Of a DNA stretch of 64,000 bases, positions 42,140-53,547 are shown one piece after another. The notes beneath the pieces were generated by a model. It did not search any database. It saw nothing but the letters and a program-made list of their open reading frames with translations, and was not told the DNA's origin. The stretch's first letter is position 1. Every line of letters starts with the position of its first letter. The DNA is taken from the NCBI RefSeq assembly GCF_027595985.1, contig NC_073302.1:11118390-11182389 (forward strand), given 5' to 3'. The translations under genes were made by a program, and so were the position numbers. This DNA comes from Sorex araneus. Lineage: Eukaryota > Chordata > Mammalia > Eulipotyphla > Soricidae.

Positions 42140-42385
42140 CCCCAGGACAACGCACTGGACACAACCAAAGCCCCTGCCCTCAAGGGGGTTCACATTCTTG
42201 GGAGTGGGGGTGGGGTACAGGAAATAAATATTATTCTAAGAAAACCAACCAACCCACTGACAGGAAGAATCAGAGAGCACGGGAGGGCAAGATTCTGCCA
42301 GGGTAGGTGGGCTAGCTCCTATAGGGTGGTCAGGGAGGGCCTCCCAGAGGAGGTGACATTTGAGCTGAGCTCTGAGTGAGATGGA
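42140..42385 (+). mobile_element. Old LINE-type fragment (L2-like)
   Basis: 'CCCTGCCCTCAAGGGGGTTC', 'TAGGGTGGTCAGGGAGGGCC' and 'GAGGTGACATTTGAGCTGAG' occur in the order typical of an ancient, widespread mammalian LINE 3' region. Confidence 0.5.
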
Positions 42386-42389
42386 GGGG

Positions 42390-43480
42390 GGCTGGAAGGG
42401 GCTGGAGGGGCTGGAGGGGGGGGGCTGCCTGCCGCTGAGAAGAAGTGGTGCTGGCTGGGCAGGAAGTGGGGGGGGGCCCCCCTGTAACTGGATCCCCAGG
42501 AAGGAGGAAGGCAGGAAGGCGCTTTCAGCGACAGTATTCATCAAGGCCGCCTGGACTCACCCCCGGGCAGCACCGGGAGCTCCTGGGGGCCCCTCCCCAC
42601 CTCCAGCCTCCTAGGGCGGGCACCGAGGGGGGGGGCGCTGGGGGGGCGGACCCCTTCCAGACAGTAAGTGCTTCCAGGTTCCCGGGGCTCGGTCTGTGGG
42701 TCACAGCGCCATCTGATCTCAATTACCCCGGTGTAGGGTTGCTGCACACGGGAGGGGGGAGGGTCGCCCGTCCTAATCAGAATCTCCTGGCCCGGGGGGG
42801 TGAAGGGAGGGACACCCCAGGACAGGTCCCCCAAACGTCAGGAGTCCCGAGGGCAATCTCCATCCCTGCCCCGGGAAGCGCTGGGGCTGTGGGGGCAGGC
42901 AGGGTCTCGGCCCCGTGGGCACAGCCACCTGCCTCTGCGGCCCCCCCCCCCACACACACACACGGTCCCCGCGGGGCGCAGCGCCTCCTGGCCTTGGCCC
43001 AGTGTCCACTGGAACTGGACCCACCTGCAGAAAGGACAGCTTTGTCCCAGGCCATGCGTGACACCAACCTGACCGGCCGCTCCACGGGACCGGAAGCGAC
43101 AGGCGCAGACCGTGCCTCGGGGCCCCAGTTGACCCGGGCACTGTGGGAAGGCCATGGGGGTCCAAGGGTCCCAGGAGTAACGCTGGCCAGGAGAGGACAT
43201 TTGGTCCGCGTGGCCGCTCACGGCACTGGGGGCATCTGTGGGCAGCCTGGAGATGCTCAGAGGGGACACCCCCCCCCACCGCCACCTCCAGTGGTGACTG
43301 CTGGGGGCAGAGGTCCTGCCTGGACGGGGGCATGGGGGGGGGGTCTCCTTGGGTCGGTCAAAGCTTCCCGTCTGCAAAGCTCTCCTGGTACCGTCAAGGA
43401 TTTGAGGGTTTGGGCCAGTTGGTTTGGGGGCAACACCTGTCAACACTCAGGGAACCGTCCACGGTGCCAGGGAGGGCACC
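42390..43480. other. GC-rich intergenic stretch
   Basis: C- and G-runs, no SINE, no convincing exon. A long open frame on the + strand here reflects base composition. Confidence 0.5.
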
Positions 43481-43481
43481 G

Positions 43482-43632
43482 ACCAGGTAAGGAGGTAATG
43501 GGGACAATGGGGACCGTCCCGGGTGCCAGGGGGTACCCAGGTAAGGAGCGGGATGAAGGGACCGTCCACGGCGCCCGGGGGTACCCAGGTAAGGAGCGGG
43601 ATGAAGGGACCGTCCACGGCGCCAGGGGGCCG
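43482..43632. repeat. Three 45-58 bp units containing CAGGTAAGGA
   Basis: The block CCAGGTAAGGAGCGGGATGA plus AGGGACCGTCCACGGCGCC is present twice nearly exactly. A related first unit (CAGGTAAGGAGGTAATGGGG) precedes them. Each unit carries a textbook splice-donor string CAG/GTAAG. Confidence 0.85.
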
Positions 43633-43639
43633 GGAAAGG

Positions 43640-44110
43640 AGCAGGGGCGCGGGCGGAGGGGCCGCGCCTCCCCCTTCCTCGGCGCGGACGCGAGAGGGCG
43701 CCTGGGCCCGGGCGGTGCAGGCCGGACTCGAACCCGGCGCTGCGCGGCGGCGCGGGGTCGCGGCCGGCCCGGCCGAGCGGATGCCGGGGTCAGCGGAGCG
43801 CGGGCCCGCCGGCCGCTTTCTCCTTTTATGTCCGTGCGGGGCCGGGAACTCCCTGCCCCGGGCCGCGGCCCGCGAACAATGCGCCGCTTCCTGCCGCCGG
43901 GAAATGGGCCGGAGCCCGGGCACCGCGGGGACGGCGGGGACAGCGGGTCGCGGCCCGGCAGGCGCCCGTGGCCACGTGCTCGGGGGCGTGTCGTCCGGGC
44001 CCGCGGCCCCGCGCCCCGCGCCCCGCACCCCTGGGACCCGCACCCCGCGCCCCGTGCCCGCGCCCCGCAGTCCTCGCGCTCCTGCTCCCGTGCGCGCGGC
44101 AGACGCGCCC
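43640..44110. promoter_or_regulatory. Orphan CpG island
   Basis: Dense CpG (for example GCGGCGGCGCGGGGTCGCGG at about 43744) and CCGGAA/GCCGCC motifs, no SINE, sharp right edge at about 44110. No coding exon is recognised on either strand. It could be a promoter of a non-coding transcript or an enhancer-type island. Confidence 0.6.
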
Positions 44111-44390
44111 CCATGCCCCCCTGTGGGTTCCACTTCATCCTTCATCCACCTTGTCATTCTGTGCCACCCCACCACCACCTTGCTAGGCCCGGCTAGAAAC
44201 AAAAGTGGGGAAAACGTGTACCCGCCCCCCCACACACCCCTGCAGTGCTGCCGTGTGATGTGCTCTGTCCAGGGGCGTTAGCACACTCACCCCAGGCTTC
44301 TGAGCCGTCTAGTATATGCAATGGGGATTCCTTTTCCTTTTTCTTTTTTTTTCAATAAATTTAGCTCTTTTATTTTTCTTTTTTATTTTT

Positions 44391-44557
44391 TTTTCTTTTC
44401 TGGGTCACACCCGAGAATGCTCAGGGGTTACTCCTGGCTCTGCACTCAGGAATTACTCCTGGGGGTGCTCAGGGGACCATATGGGATGCCGGGGAGCGAA
44501 TCCTGGTTAGGCGCGTGCAAGGCAAACGCCGTCCCCGCTGTCCTATCGCTCCGGCCC
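44391..44557 (-). mobile_element. SOR-type SINE with long T-rich tail
   Basis: Near consensus. The pyrimidine-rich tail extends left to about 44330, and GCAATGGG flanks both sides (44319-44326 and 44558-44565). Confidence 0.92.
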
Positions 44558-44565
44558 GCAATGGG

Positions 44566-45975
44566 ACTTTCTCTCTCTCTCTCTCTCTGTCTGGGAGAAA
44601 ACGAAGAAGAGATTTGGACATCCGCACCCTGGGGCTGTATCTTCTGGGGTGCCTTAAATGAGAAGGTGGCATTTGTGCAGACCATGAATCACTGGCTCGT
44701 TCAGGCGAGAGGGCGCATCGGGCACACACCGGCACAGTCAGTGCGAGGGTCTCTCTGCGGCCCCGCACACCCGGAGGGCCACACACAGTCCCCAAGTCAC
44801 CAGCACAGAGCCTGTCCCCACGGGGTCACCTTGTGGACAGACACAAGACAGGGCCCCGCCCATCCGCACACAGACACAGAAGTGCCCAGCTGTGACCGCA
44901 TTTCTGCCCTCCCTCCTCATCTCATCCCTGCCACGAGCCCCCCTGCTCAGGAGCACAGACCCTGGGCTATGGAGGTCGTACGTGTTTTTCTAATTTCCGG
45001 AGTCGCTTGTCAATCTAGACCATCAAAATAGATGCGCTGATGTGTCTCGAGCTATATTCATGTTGCTGCTGTTGTTTTTGTTTTGGGGTCACAGCCAGCA
45101 GTGCGCAGGGGTGACTCCTCGCTCTGCCCTTAAGGATGAGGTGCTTGGGGTAGGAACCGGGGCTAGAGCCGGGGCTGGCCCTGCACTGGACTCTCTCTCC
45201 AGTCACCTGCGCGGTATTGTTGGGGTAACGTCCGTCTTGGAGGCACAGTCCCCAGTACGTGGATGGAGGCTGGAGGGCGTACAGGAGCCCAGGCCCTGGC
45301 CCTGCACTCTGCCGACCCTGGGATGGCTCCCGGGAGCACTGCCAGGAGTGATCCCTGAGCACAGAGCCTGGAGTCAAGTCCCGAGCACTGACGGTTATGA
45401 CTCAAACACAAAACACAAAAACCCAAATATGTAGCTCGAAGACCTGGAGGAAATAAATGCCTGCCTCCGCCAACCTACCCCCTCACCCACACACCCCTGC
45501 ACCCTGTCCCACACAAGTGCGCACCATGGACAGACCCCAGTGACGACACTGACAGGTGCTTGCCAAGGCCTGGGCGCTGGCTCCTGGCTCAGTGCTCTTA
45601 CCGCCCCCTGCCCGCAGTCCCGGCTGAGAAAGCCTCGCCCCCGGCGGGGTCAGCCGGCTCCCCGCCCTAGTTTCACCACTGTGGCACCTCAGGGAGATGC
45701 CGTTTCCTCCTGAGCAAAACGAAGGTGACCCTGGTGCTCACATCTTCGGGCTGAGTCCCTGAGACTGTGACACCCGAGAGGCAGAGACGGCAGTGCGGGC
45801 GCACGGGGAGTGCGGGAGAAAGCAAGCCGTCGAGGAATTGTGCACGCGGCACCAGTGAGAAGCCGCCCCGCCCCGAGAGGTCGCCTGACTTAGCTGAGGT
45901 CACAGTCTGTCGGGGCCAGGCGGGCCGCAGGGGAAGTCTGTGGTCACACAGACCTGGCTCTCGAAAGAGTCCACT
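44566..45975. other. Intergenic, no gene seen
   Basis: SINE-derived pieces lie at 45066-45135 (minus) and 45310-45426 (plus); otherwise single-copy. Confidence 0.5.
45310..45426 (+). mobile_element. SOR-type SINE, right half
   Basis: 'GAGCACTGCCAGGAGTGATC' to 'ATGACTCAAACACAAAACAC'. Confidence 0.65.
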
Positions 45976-45976
45976 C

Positions 45977-46123
45977 TGGGGCCCGAGTGAGAGCGCAGCA
46001 GGGAGGGCACTTGCCTTGCACGCAGCCAGCCCGGGTTTGATCCCCGGTATCCCATAGGGTCCCCCGAGCACTGCCAGGAGTGATCTCTGAGCACAGGAGT
46101 ATGTCCTGAGCATCCTGAGACCC
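45977..46123 (+). mobile_element. SOR-type SINE
   Basis: Good copy with GGGTTTGATCCCC B box; tail absent. Confidence 0.88.
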
Positions 46124-46157
46124 ATAAACGGAGTCTATTCTTAGACCTATACAAGGA

Positions 46158-46570
46158 ATGCACACACATACACATACACACGTGCACATGCACATATATG
46201 CACACATGCGTGCACACACGCACATGCACACACATACACACAAGCACGCATGCATGCACATGCATGCACACACACGCACATGCACACACGCAAACGCACA
46301 CATGCACACATACATACACACACATGCACGCACACACATGCAAACACATGCACATGCACACATATGCACACACGCGCGCACACATACACACAAGCACGCA
46401 TGCATGCACGTGCATGCACACACACGCACATGCACATACACATGCACACACACAAACGCACACATGCACACATACGTACACACACATGCACGCACACACA
46501 TACAAACACACGCACATGCACACATATGCACACACACACGCACACGCGCACGCACACATACACACAGCAC
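46158..46570. repeat. CA/TG/CG alternating tract, 410 bp
   Basis: CACACATGCACACGC-type sequence with higher-order blocks (CACACAAGCACGCATGCATG recurs at about 46238 and 46389). Strict purine-pyrimidine alternation favours Z-DNA. Confidence 0.93.
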
Positions 46571-46616
46571 ATTCCACTTTGTATGCTCCTCCCCCCCTTT
46601 TTTCCCCTAGTTGTTA

Positions 46617-46768
46617 TTTTTGTTTGTTTGTTTGTTTGGGGGCCATACCCAGCGGTGCTCAGGGATCACTCGGCAGACTCAGGGACCCTAGGGGGTGCCG
46701 GGAATTGAACCTGAGTCGGCCACATGCAAGGCAAATGCCCTACCCGCTGTGTTATGGCTCCAACCCGC
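46617..46768 (-). mobile_element. SOR-type SINE
   Basis: Minus copy with a (GTTT)n tail and an internal deletion near GGGATCACTCGGCAGACTCA. Confidence 0.86.
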
Positions 46769-47224
46769 TCCCCTGTCATACCTGTCTCCCCCAGCACACG
46801 CGCCCGGGCCTTCATGCTGCGTCTACACCATCATCACGGATCCACCCCGCTGGGTGCTGGGGCCGCAGACCCAGCGAGGGAGCCTGGCCCGGGGTCCTTG
46901 ACGCCCGGCCCCCACTCAGGCACCCTCCACCCGTGTCCTGAACGTGAGTCGCTACACAGCTCGCGTCTCCATGGCGACTCCTGGGCAGGTTCCCCAGAAC
47001 TTCTGGACCCCGGGACCAGCCGGGCCCAGGCACGAGCCCTCCACCCAGGGCTGTGGAAACATCCGACTTGCGCCCACGGCCCGCACACCCCCGCGTACGC
47101 CCCCAGGTACCTGTTTCCCCCTCGGGCCCCAGGAGGGCAGCTTGGGGGGCCCGGGCCAGCCCCCGGGGGTGGGTCCAGGGGAGGCTGGTGAGGAAGGCGG
47201 GCCCTGGCTTCACGGCTGGCGGCC

Positions 47225-47520
47225 AGGAAATTACAGTCGACACCAAACCAAAGCGGCCCCCATCGCGGGCCAGGTAATCAGGCCTCTCCCGGATTCAGCC
47301 TGACAGCTTAAATGTTCTAATTCCGCCGCCAGAGGCCCCGCTCCCGCCCTCCAGCCGGGCCGGGCCTCAGCCCTCCGTGGTAATTGGACCACGTTTCCAT
47401 TACCCTGAGATTACACAGGTCCCCTCCGGCGCCCGGGACGCCCGCAGCTGCACGGGAACCGTCCCCGCACGCACGCATTTACCTGATTATGAAGTTTATT
47501 TTATAGCAATTGCTCCGGAG
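47225..47520. promoter_or_regulatory. Candidate conserved non-coding element A
   Basis: An AT-rich, repeat-free block in GC-rich DNA with several homeodomain-type cores: GGTAATCAGG, TAAATGTTCTAATTCC, GGTAATTGGACC, GAGATTACA and TTTATTTTATAGCAATTG. Composition and motif density resemble developmental enhancers. Conservation itself cannot be seen here. Confidence 0.4.
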
Positions 47521-48057
47521 TGCTGGAGGCCCCGAGGCCCCGCCCCCGCTCCCCAGGCCCTCAGCCCCTGGGGGGAGATATACCTCTGCCTCCAGGAAGC
47601 CCTCCCTGATCATGCAGCCAGACCTCCGGCCTCAGATTCGTGGGCCCTGTGTTCCCGGCTCCTTCCCTCCCCCGCACCAACCTACAGGGTTGCTTGATCT
47701 GTGTATTTGGGTGGGGGATGGGGAGTGTCTGGGGCCACAGGCGGTGCCTGGCTCCATTCTTGGGGATCATTCCCGGCAGTGCTCAAGGGAGGGAACCAGG
47801 GGAGGTTTCCTTTCCTGCTTCGGGGCCACACCTGAAGGTGCAGGCGTCAGCCAGGTGCCCACTCCTGGCTCTGCGCAGGGCCCTCGAGGGGGTGCAGGGG
47901 CTGGAAGCCAGGCTGGCTGCGTGCCGGACGCTCCCCCAGGCCCCTTGGAAAGGCTCCTGGTCTCAGTGCTCACCTACCTTTCCCTGCCCAGAGATGGAGG
48001 GGCGCCTTCCCTTTGGAGGAGGACTGGAGCCGGCATCCAAGTCTTTCTAGGACCATT
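47521..48057. other. Intergenic, L2-like and SINE-like scraps
   Basis: 'CTCCAGGAAGCCCTCCCTGA' (about 47590) is L2-like. 47700-47900 has worn SINE pieces. Confidence 0.4.
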
Positions 48058-48206
48058 TTGTTTTCTTTTTGGGTCACCCCAGCGATGCTCCAGGCTTCCT
48101 CCTGGCTCCGAAGTCAGGAACTACGCCTGGGGGTGCTCGGGGGACCCTAGGGGATGCGGGGGATGGAACCCGGGTGGGTCCCGCCGTGCTATCCCTCCAG
48201 TCCCCC
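48058..48206 (-). mobile_element. SOR-type SINE
   Basis: Minus copy, diverged, with a deletion before the A-box end. Confidence 0.85.
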
Positions 48207-48439
48207 TAGGACACTTCTGAGCTGTGCAGCCCAGGAAGCACACCGGCCGTTCAGGCCCGTCCCCCCAGCCGGGCAGCAGACGTGGTGACGGCACCCCCAG
48301 GCCCCTCATAGGGCCGGTGGGAGGCCAGGGCACTCTGTGCCTGGTGGCAGCGGCCCGCCCTGAGCCGTCTGGGGCGCCCTCAGCAAGCTCCTTCCACCCT
48401 AGTCCCTGAGCCCCCTCTCTGCTGCAGACATGAGCAGCT

Positions 48440-48612
48440 CCAGTCAAGCCAGTAAGAACCGGAGAGAACCGCGTGGGTCACGTACCTGCCCAGCCTGGGC
48501 GCAATCCCCAACACCCCAGATGGTCCCCCCTGAGCACCGCCAGGAGTCACCACAGAGCCAGGAGTCAACCCCGAGCACTTCCGGGGGTGGCCCCCCAATC
48601 AAAAGCAAAGGA
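48440..48612 (+). mobile_element. SOR-type SINE, old
   Basis: Diverged; it is the target in which the next SINE inserted (AAAAGCAAAGGAA). Confidence 0.72.
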
Positions 48613-48613
48613 A

Positions 48614-48785
48614 GGGGCTGGAGCCATAGCACAGCGGGGAGGGCATTTGCCTTGCACACGGCTGACCCGGGTATGATTCCCAGCATCCCATAGGGTCCCC
48701 TGAGCACCGCCAGGGGTAATTCCTGAGTGCAGAGCCAGGAGTGACCCCTGTGCATCGCCGGGTGTGACCTAAAAAAAAAAAAAAA
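48614..48785 (+). mobile_element. SOR-type SINE, full length
   Basis: Near consensus with poly-A. AAAAGCAAAGGAA is present on both sides. Confidence 0.94.
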
Positions 48786-48789
48786 GCAA

Positions 48790-49152
48790 AGGAAAAGAAA
48801 CATTAGGCTCCTGGGAGAGGGGGGGTTGGAAGACCACCGCCAGCGCAGCCCCCGGCTCTGCTGGCATGATGCCCCCCCCCCCGGCTGGCACAGGCAAGAG
48901 TAGTACCAGCCCCACGTTGAGCCAGGGGCACGTGACGTCACAGGCCAGGGGAGGCGGCAGCTGAGTGGGAGTCTCACGGGCTTGGGGACCCTCTGCACCC
49001 CTGGCCCACCAGGCCCCCTCAGCCCTCGGCCAGGGCATGAGAAAGGTCTGGAAGGAAAGCGGCCCCCTGCTGCTGGAGTCTCCCCCGCCTCCTTGCTGCA
49101 GCCACAGCTTTCAGGGGCAACCGCGGGGGTCCAGACCGACCAACCCCGGGCC

Positions 49153-49214
<62 letters not shown>

Positions 49215-50130
49215 CGGCTGAGAGACAGACACACCTAGGGGATGGACAGACAGACAGACAGAGGGCAGAGAGGGAGGGAAGGGGTGCACCTGGAGAAGAA
49301 ATGCAGCAAGGTCAGAGAGGCAGGCGCCAGGCCTGGGGGCCCCTCCAGCTGGGAATGAAGACCCCCTGTCCAGAATGCTGAGGCTCAGGCTTAGGGGGGC
49401 GCACCAGAGAGGCAGGAAAGCAGCCCCTCCCCCAGCCCTCCTGGGGGCAGAAACCACCGCAGGGACCCGCATGTGCAGGAGAGCCGGGGCTCTGTCCGTG
49501 TCGGGTGCCTGATGGCTCTATGCCCGGGGTCCCGGGACCCCCCGGGACTCTCCCTCCCTGGACCCCCGAGCCCAGGCCGTGCCTGTGTTCCCAGGGGAGC
49601 TTCACAGGGGAGCGGCCTGCAGTGAGGCTATGGGGGGCAGACAGCTGCCGAGACCCCCGAGAGGCACGGCTGGTCGCCCCGGGTCCCCCAGCCCACCTGG
49701 CCCCCTGCCCCCCGGGACCCCCCAGTTCTCGTTCCGACGCCGTGGCCGGGCCTGGCCAGGATCAGTGACAGTCCCGGAGGGGGACAGCAGGCGGATGCCC
49801 AGGGCCGGAGGCTGAAGGGCCCCTGCGGGGAGAGGCTGCGGGCTGGGACGCAGTACACCAGGGGCCCCACAGCTGCCCGGGGGGGTGGGGGGGCGGGGGG
49901 GGACACGAGGGCCCGGGGCGCAGGAGGGACCCAGCGGCTGGCAAGCGGCCACCCCTGCCGGCTGCAGTCCTGTCCTCCTGCCCCTGGAGGTGGAGCAAAG
50001 CGGGGGAGGGGGGGCTCGGCCCCTGGAAAGCCCCCACGGGAAAACAGACCTGGGACCCCCCCTCTGTCCTGGTCCCCTCTGCCCCGGTGCCTTCTCTTGG
50101 GCTGTGCTGGCGACGGCCAGGGAGCCGCGT
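48790..50130. other. Intergenic GC-rich stretch
   Basis: (CA)n at 49157-49211 and short GACA repeats at 49245-49262; no gene recognised. Confidence 0.5.
49157..49211. repeat. (CA)n microsatellite
   Basis: About 27 CA units. Confidence 0.95.
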
Positions 50131-50299
50131 TGTGGGGGGGCTCGCCGGAAGCCCCCACCTCGGGCCCGGAGCTGGCTCCACACCCTCAGCCTCCCGGTGC
50201 CTCAGTTCACCGGAGCGGCGCCCCCTCCTCCCCGGCGGCCGCGCAATCAAGGCTGCTCCCCGGCGCCCGAGCCAGGGCCGCCCCCTCCCGGCCCCGCGC

Positions 50300-50580
50300 G
50301 CGGCTGCAAACCGGCTCATTTGCATGTGGATCGCGCCTGCCACCATGGGTGCTGGGGTCAATTGAAACTCCAGAAAAGAGAAGAAATTTATGCAAAACTG
50401 TTGATTGCATTTGTATGTAATGAAATCATCCAATATTCATCTGACTATAGAGTCTAATCTGAGGAGAGAACTGAAGGACACGAGTGTCACTGCGGAGCCG
50501 TAATGAGCCACTGTAGTGATTAAAAAAGCTCTTGAGCCTTCTGAAAATCCCGGCAGAAATAGCGTCTAATCAACTCTGAA
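50300..50580. promoter_or_regulatory. Candidate conserved non-coding element B
   Basis: Repeat-free, AT-rich core between two CpG-rich shoulders (50195-50300 and 50585-50720). Contains a perfect octamer ATTTGCAT (50318-50325), a reverse octamer-like ATGCAAAA (50390-50397), GATTGCATTTG, and several TAAT cores (TGTAATGAAATC, CCGTAATGAGCC, GTCTAATCAACT). The strongest enhancer-like block in the window. Confidence 0.45.
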
Positions 50581-50889
50581 TATAGGAGGCGAGATTGGGC
50601 TGCGCACGGCCCGCGCCGCGCCGGGGGTGTGTGCGCGGCAAACCCTGCCGGCCGCGGTCTGGGGGTGCCAATCCCCCGGACACAATCAGCCCCTCGCCCC
50701 GCGCGAACCCAATCACGGCTGTTGCGAGCTGCAGCCTCGCCAGAGGTCTTGGCTGACGTCCTCCTTCCAGCCTGCGGGCGGGGGGACTCGGGGCGGGGGG
50801 GTGGGTGGGGGGAGAGGGTTGGAGATCTGGTCTGCGGGACCCGGGGTAGGGGGCACACCTGGGCCCCACACAGCCCGAGTTGGGACACT

Positions 50890-50973
50890 GTCTCGGGACC
50901 CTTGATGCGTCAGGAACTGTCACCTCCTCCATGAGGCCTTCCCTGACCACCCATCAAAAGTGGCACTGCCCCC

Positions 50974-51034
<61 letters not shown>

Positions 51035-51125
51035 CTGCCTGCCGTTATATTGTTTATCTCTAACGTCTGCCTCTCCCAATTAGACCGGGAGCTCCCGAGG
51101 GCACGGAGTGGGTGATGTCGGAGAC
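50890..51125 (-). mobile_element. L2 LINE 3' fragment split by (CA)n
   Basis: 'GTCACCTCCTCCATGAGGCC', 'TTCCCTGACCACCCATC' and, after the CA run, 'CCCAATTAGACCGGGAGCTC' are successive L2 3'-end segments. Confidence 0.6.
50975..51032. repeat. (CA)n microsatellite
   Basis: About 28 CA units within the L2 fragment. Confidence 0.95.
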
Positions 51126-51557
51126 CAGGAGCAGGCAGGGGTGGGTGGGGAACAGGAACCTGCCCCCTCGGGCCCTGGGCCTGGGCGGAAGGCAGGCAGA
51201 TATGGAAGACGGCCACCTGGGAAGGTGGTCACCTGCGGCAGGGCCCCCCCGCCCCCGCAGACACCAGGGCTGGTGACCTCCTGTGGGAAGTCAGGGAAGG
51301 CTGCCTGGAGGCAGGGATTTGAGGTTGCGCTCTAGCAGATGTGCAGAGCCGGGGCTGGGGTGTGCGGATGGAGGGGTGCCGCGTGCAGAGTCCCCGAAGG
51401 GAGATGCCAGGGCCAGGAGTGGCTCTGCCCAGGGGTAGGGGTGCCTGGCGGGCACCCTGGCTGAGGAGGAGGAGGAGGACGGCTGCAGGGGTGAGGCGTG
51501 GGCTGGAGACCGGGGAGGGGGGCGTGTGGGCCATAGCAGGGCCAGGCACAGCCCTGC

Positions 51558-51690
51558 TGTTTGGGGGCCACACCAGGCTGTGCCCTGGGCTGACTCCGGC
51601 CTCTGCTCTGGGGTCAGTCCTGGGGGGGCTCGGGGACCACAGGGGCGCTGGGGTCAGGCTGGGGTCGGCGTGTGCAGACAAACGCCTCCT
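51558..51690 (-). mobile_element. SOR-type SINE, worn
   Basis: 'GGGGCCACACCAGGCTGTGC', 'CTGGGGTCGGCGTGTGCAGA'; it abuts a CA satellite. Confidence 0.65.
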
Positions 51691-51699
51691 GGATTATTA

Positions 51700-52490
51700 T
51701 CACCCCCCACACACACCACACCACACACACACCACACACCGACACCCACACCACACACCCCATATACACACACACACACACACACACCCACACCACACAC
51801 ACACCAACACACCGACACCCACACCCCCCACACCACACACACACACCACACACCCCATATACACACACACACACCACACACCACACACACACACCAACAC
51901 CCACACCACATACACACCCCATACACACACACACTATACCCACACACCCCCATACCCACACACCAACACCCACACCCCTACACCACACACACACACCCCA
52001 ACCCCCCACACCCCATATACACACCAACACCCACATCACACACACCATACACACACACCCCATACACTATACCCACACACACCCATACCCACACACCAAC
52101 ACCCACACCCCCCATACCCCCACACCAACTAACATACACCACACCACACACACAAATCCCCCCCACACCCCACACCCCTATACATACACACCCATCACCA
52201 ACACTCATACCACCTACATACACCACACATAAACAAAAACACACCACACATAAACAAACACACACCACATACACACACCACCACCATCACACACACACAC
52301 ATCACCACCATCACACACACACATCACCACCATCACACACAAGTCACCACCACCTCACACACACATACACATACACACACACCACCACCACCATCTGACA
52401 CAATGACACACACAAATAGTCACCACCTTCATACACACACACCACTACCACCATCATCACACACACACACACACAAACAGAGTCACCACC
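51700..52490. repeat. 790-bp degenerate CA satellite
   Basis: Units of CACCACACACAC, CACCCACACC, CCATATACACAC and, to the right, CATCACCACCATCACACAC. Blocks recur (for example ACACCCCATATACACACACA near 51763 and 51848), so it spread by tandem duplication. Confidence 0.95.
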
Positions 52491-52514
52491 ACCGCGACGT
52501 CAATCCAGAGCAGG

Positions 52515-52600
52515 AGACGGGGAGACGGCTCAGTCCACTGGCGCACATGCTTTGCATGCCAGCCCTGGACCTGAGCCCTAGAGCACTGTTTCAGGAGTAG
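52515..52600 (+). mobile_element. SINE-like scrap
   Basis: 'CTTTGCATGCCAGCCCTGGA' and 'CTAGAGCACTGTTTCAGGAG' are weakly SOR-like. Confidence 0.4.
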
Positions 52601-52689
52601 CTAGCGCACACGCACTACGGGATGAGGCCCCAGAACAAAGGGAAGCCCCAGGTGTGGCCCCTCTGCTGCAGGGCGAGTATCAGTGAGCG

Positions 52690-52800
52690 CCAGGGAGCCA
52701 GGGCCCTGCTCTGTGGCTTGACCACCATCTGTCAGTGGGAGCATCTTCCCTCTCAGCCTCAGTAGCCCATTCTGCGCAATGGGCGTTTCCCCGAGGTAGG
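52690..52800 (-). mobile_element. MIR-like fragment
   Basis: 'CCTCAGTAGCCCATTCTGCG' plus CAATGGG is the reverse of the MIR core. Confidence 0.4.
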
Positions 52801-53104
52801 AAAGCAATGCACCCCAGGTCCAAGACATTCTCCCCTAATGGGCCAACTGGACACTTGCTGCCCTCCTGGGGCCTTGGGCATGTGACAGCCTCCCCGAGTC
52901 CTTACCCGCAAGGCAGGGGAGGCTGCTGAGGGAATCCAGAGGGTCACGGTGCCCAGGCCAGAGCCTGAGTGAAAAGCTCTGCAGAGAGTGGGGCCAGGGC
53001 ATGGGTGCCTGACCCTGACGGGTGGGCCAGAGCAATGTCCTTCCTCTGACCGCCGCAGTGGCCCTGCCGAGCCGATATTTGCCGGGGGAGGGGGCTGGAG
53101 CTCA
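52800..53104. other. Intergenic, nothing recognised
   Basis: Single-copy sequence, no coding or repeat signal. Confidence 0.5.
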
Positions 53105-53285
53105 GGGGTACTTTAATTTATGGTGTTTTTAAAATTTTTATTTTTATAGAGTTGTTCACAGTCATTTACTACATTCAATATTCCAACACCAGTCCCACCA
53201 TCATTACACCTTCCCACCACCATTATTTCATAGTTTCCCACCACCACCCAACCCTGCCCCTAAGTACAGGCAGATCCTAAATAAT
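53105..53285 (-). mobile_element. (AG)n-linked family, worn copy
   Basis: 'ACATTCAATATTCCAACACC', 'CCCACCACCATTATTTC' and 'AGAGTTGTTCACAGTCAT' correspond to the reverse of the 11087 element. Confidence 0.6.
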
Positions 53286-53319
53286 ATATATATATATATA
53301 TATAATTTTATTTAATTAT

Positions 53320-53485
53320 TTATTTTTTGGGTCACACCCGGCAATGCACAGGGCTTACTCCTGGCTCTGCACTCAGGAATTACTCCTGGCGGTGCTCAGG
53401 GGACCATATGGGATGCTGGGAATCGAACCCGGGTTGGCCGCGTGCAAGGCAAATGCTCTACCCGCTGTACTATCACTCCAGCCCC
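53320..53485 (-). mobile_element. SOR-type SINE
   Basis: Near-consensus minus copy preceded by a (TA)n run (53285-53303). Only about 60 bp from the inverted copy that follows. Confidence 0.94.
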
Positions 53486-53547
53486 AATATTTTGTATTCT
53501 TTGTTATGAATAATCCACTAAAAATGATCCTAAAAAGTTTCCTTAGA

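Noticed and set aside
42445..44196. 583-codon open frame on the + strand
   Set aside because: It spans GC-rich DNA with C/G runs, a minisatellite and a CpG island. Composition alone suppresses stops, overlapping frames are also open, and no domain is recognisable.
50338..50361. Kozak-like GCCACCATGGG in the 50.3-kb block
   Set aside because: The frame ends after six codons; chance match in a non-coding element.
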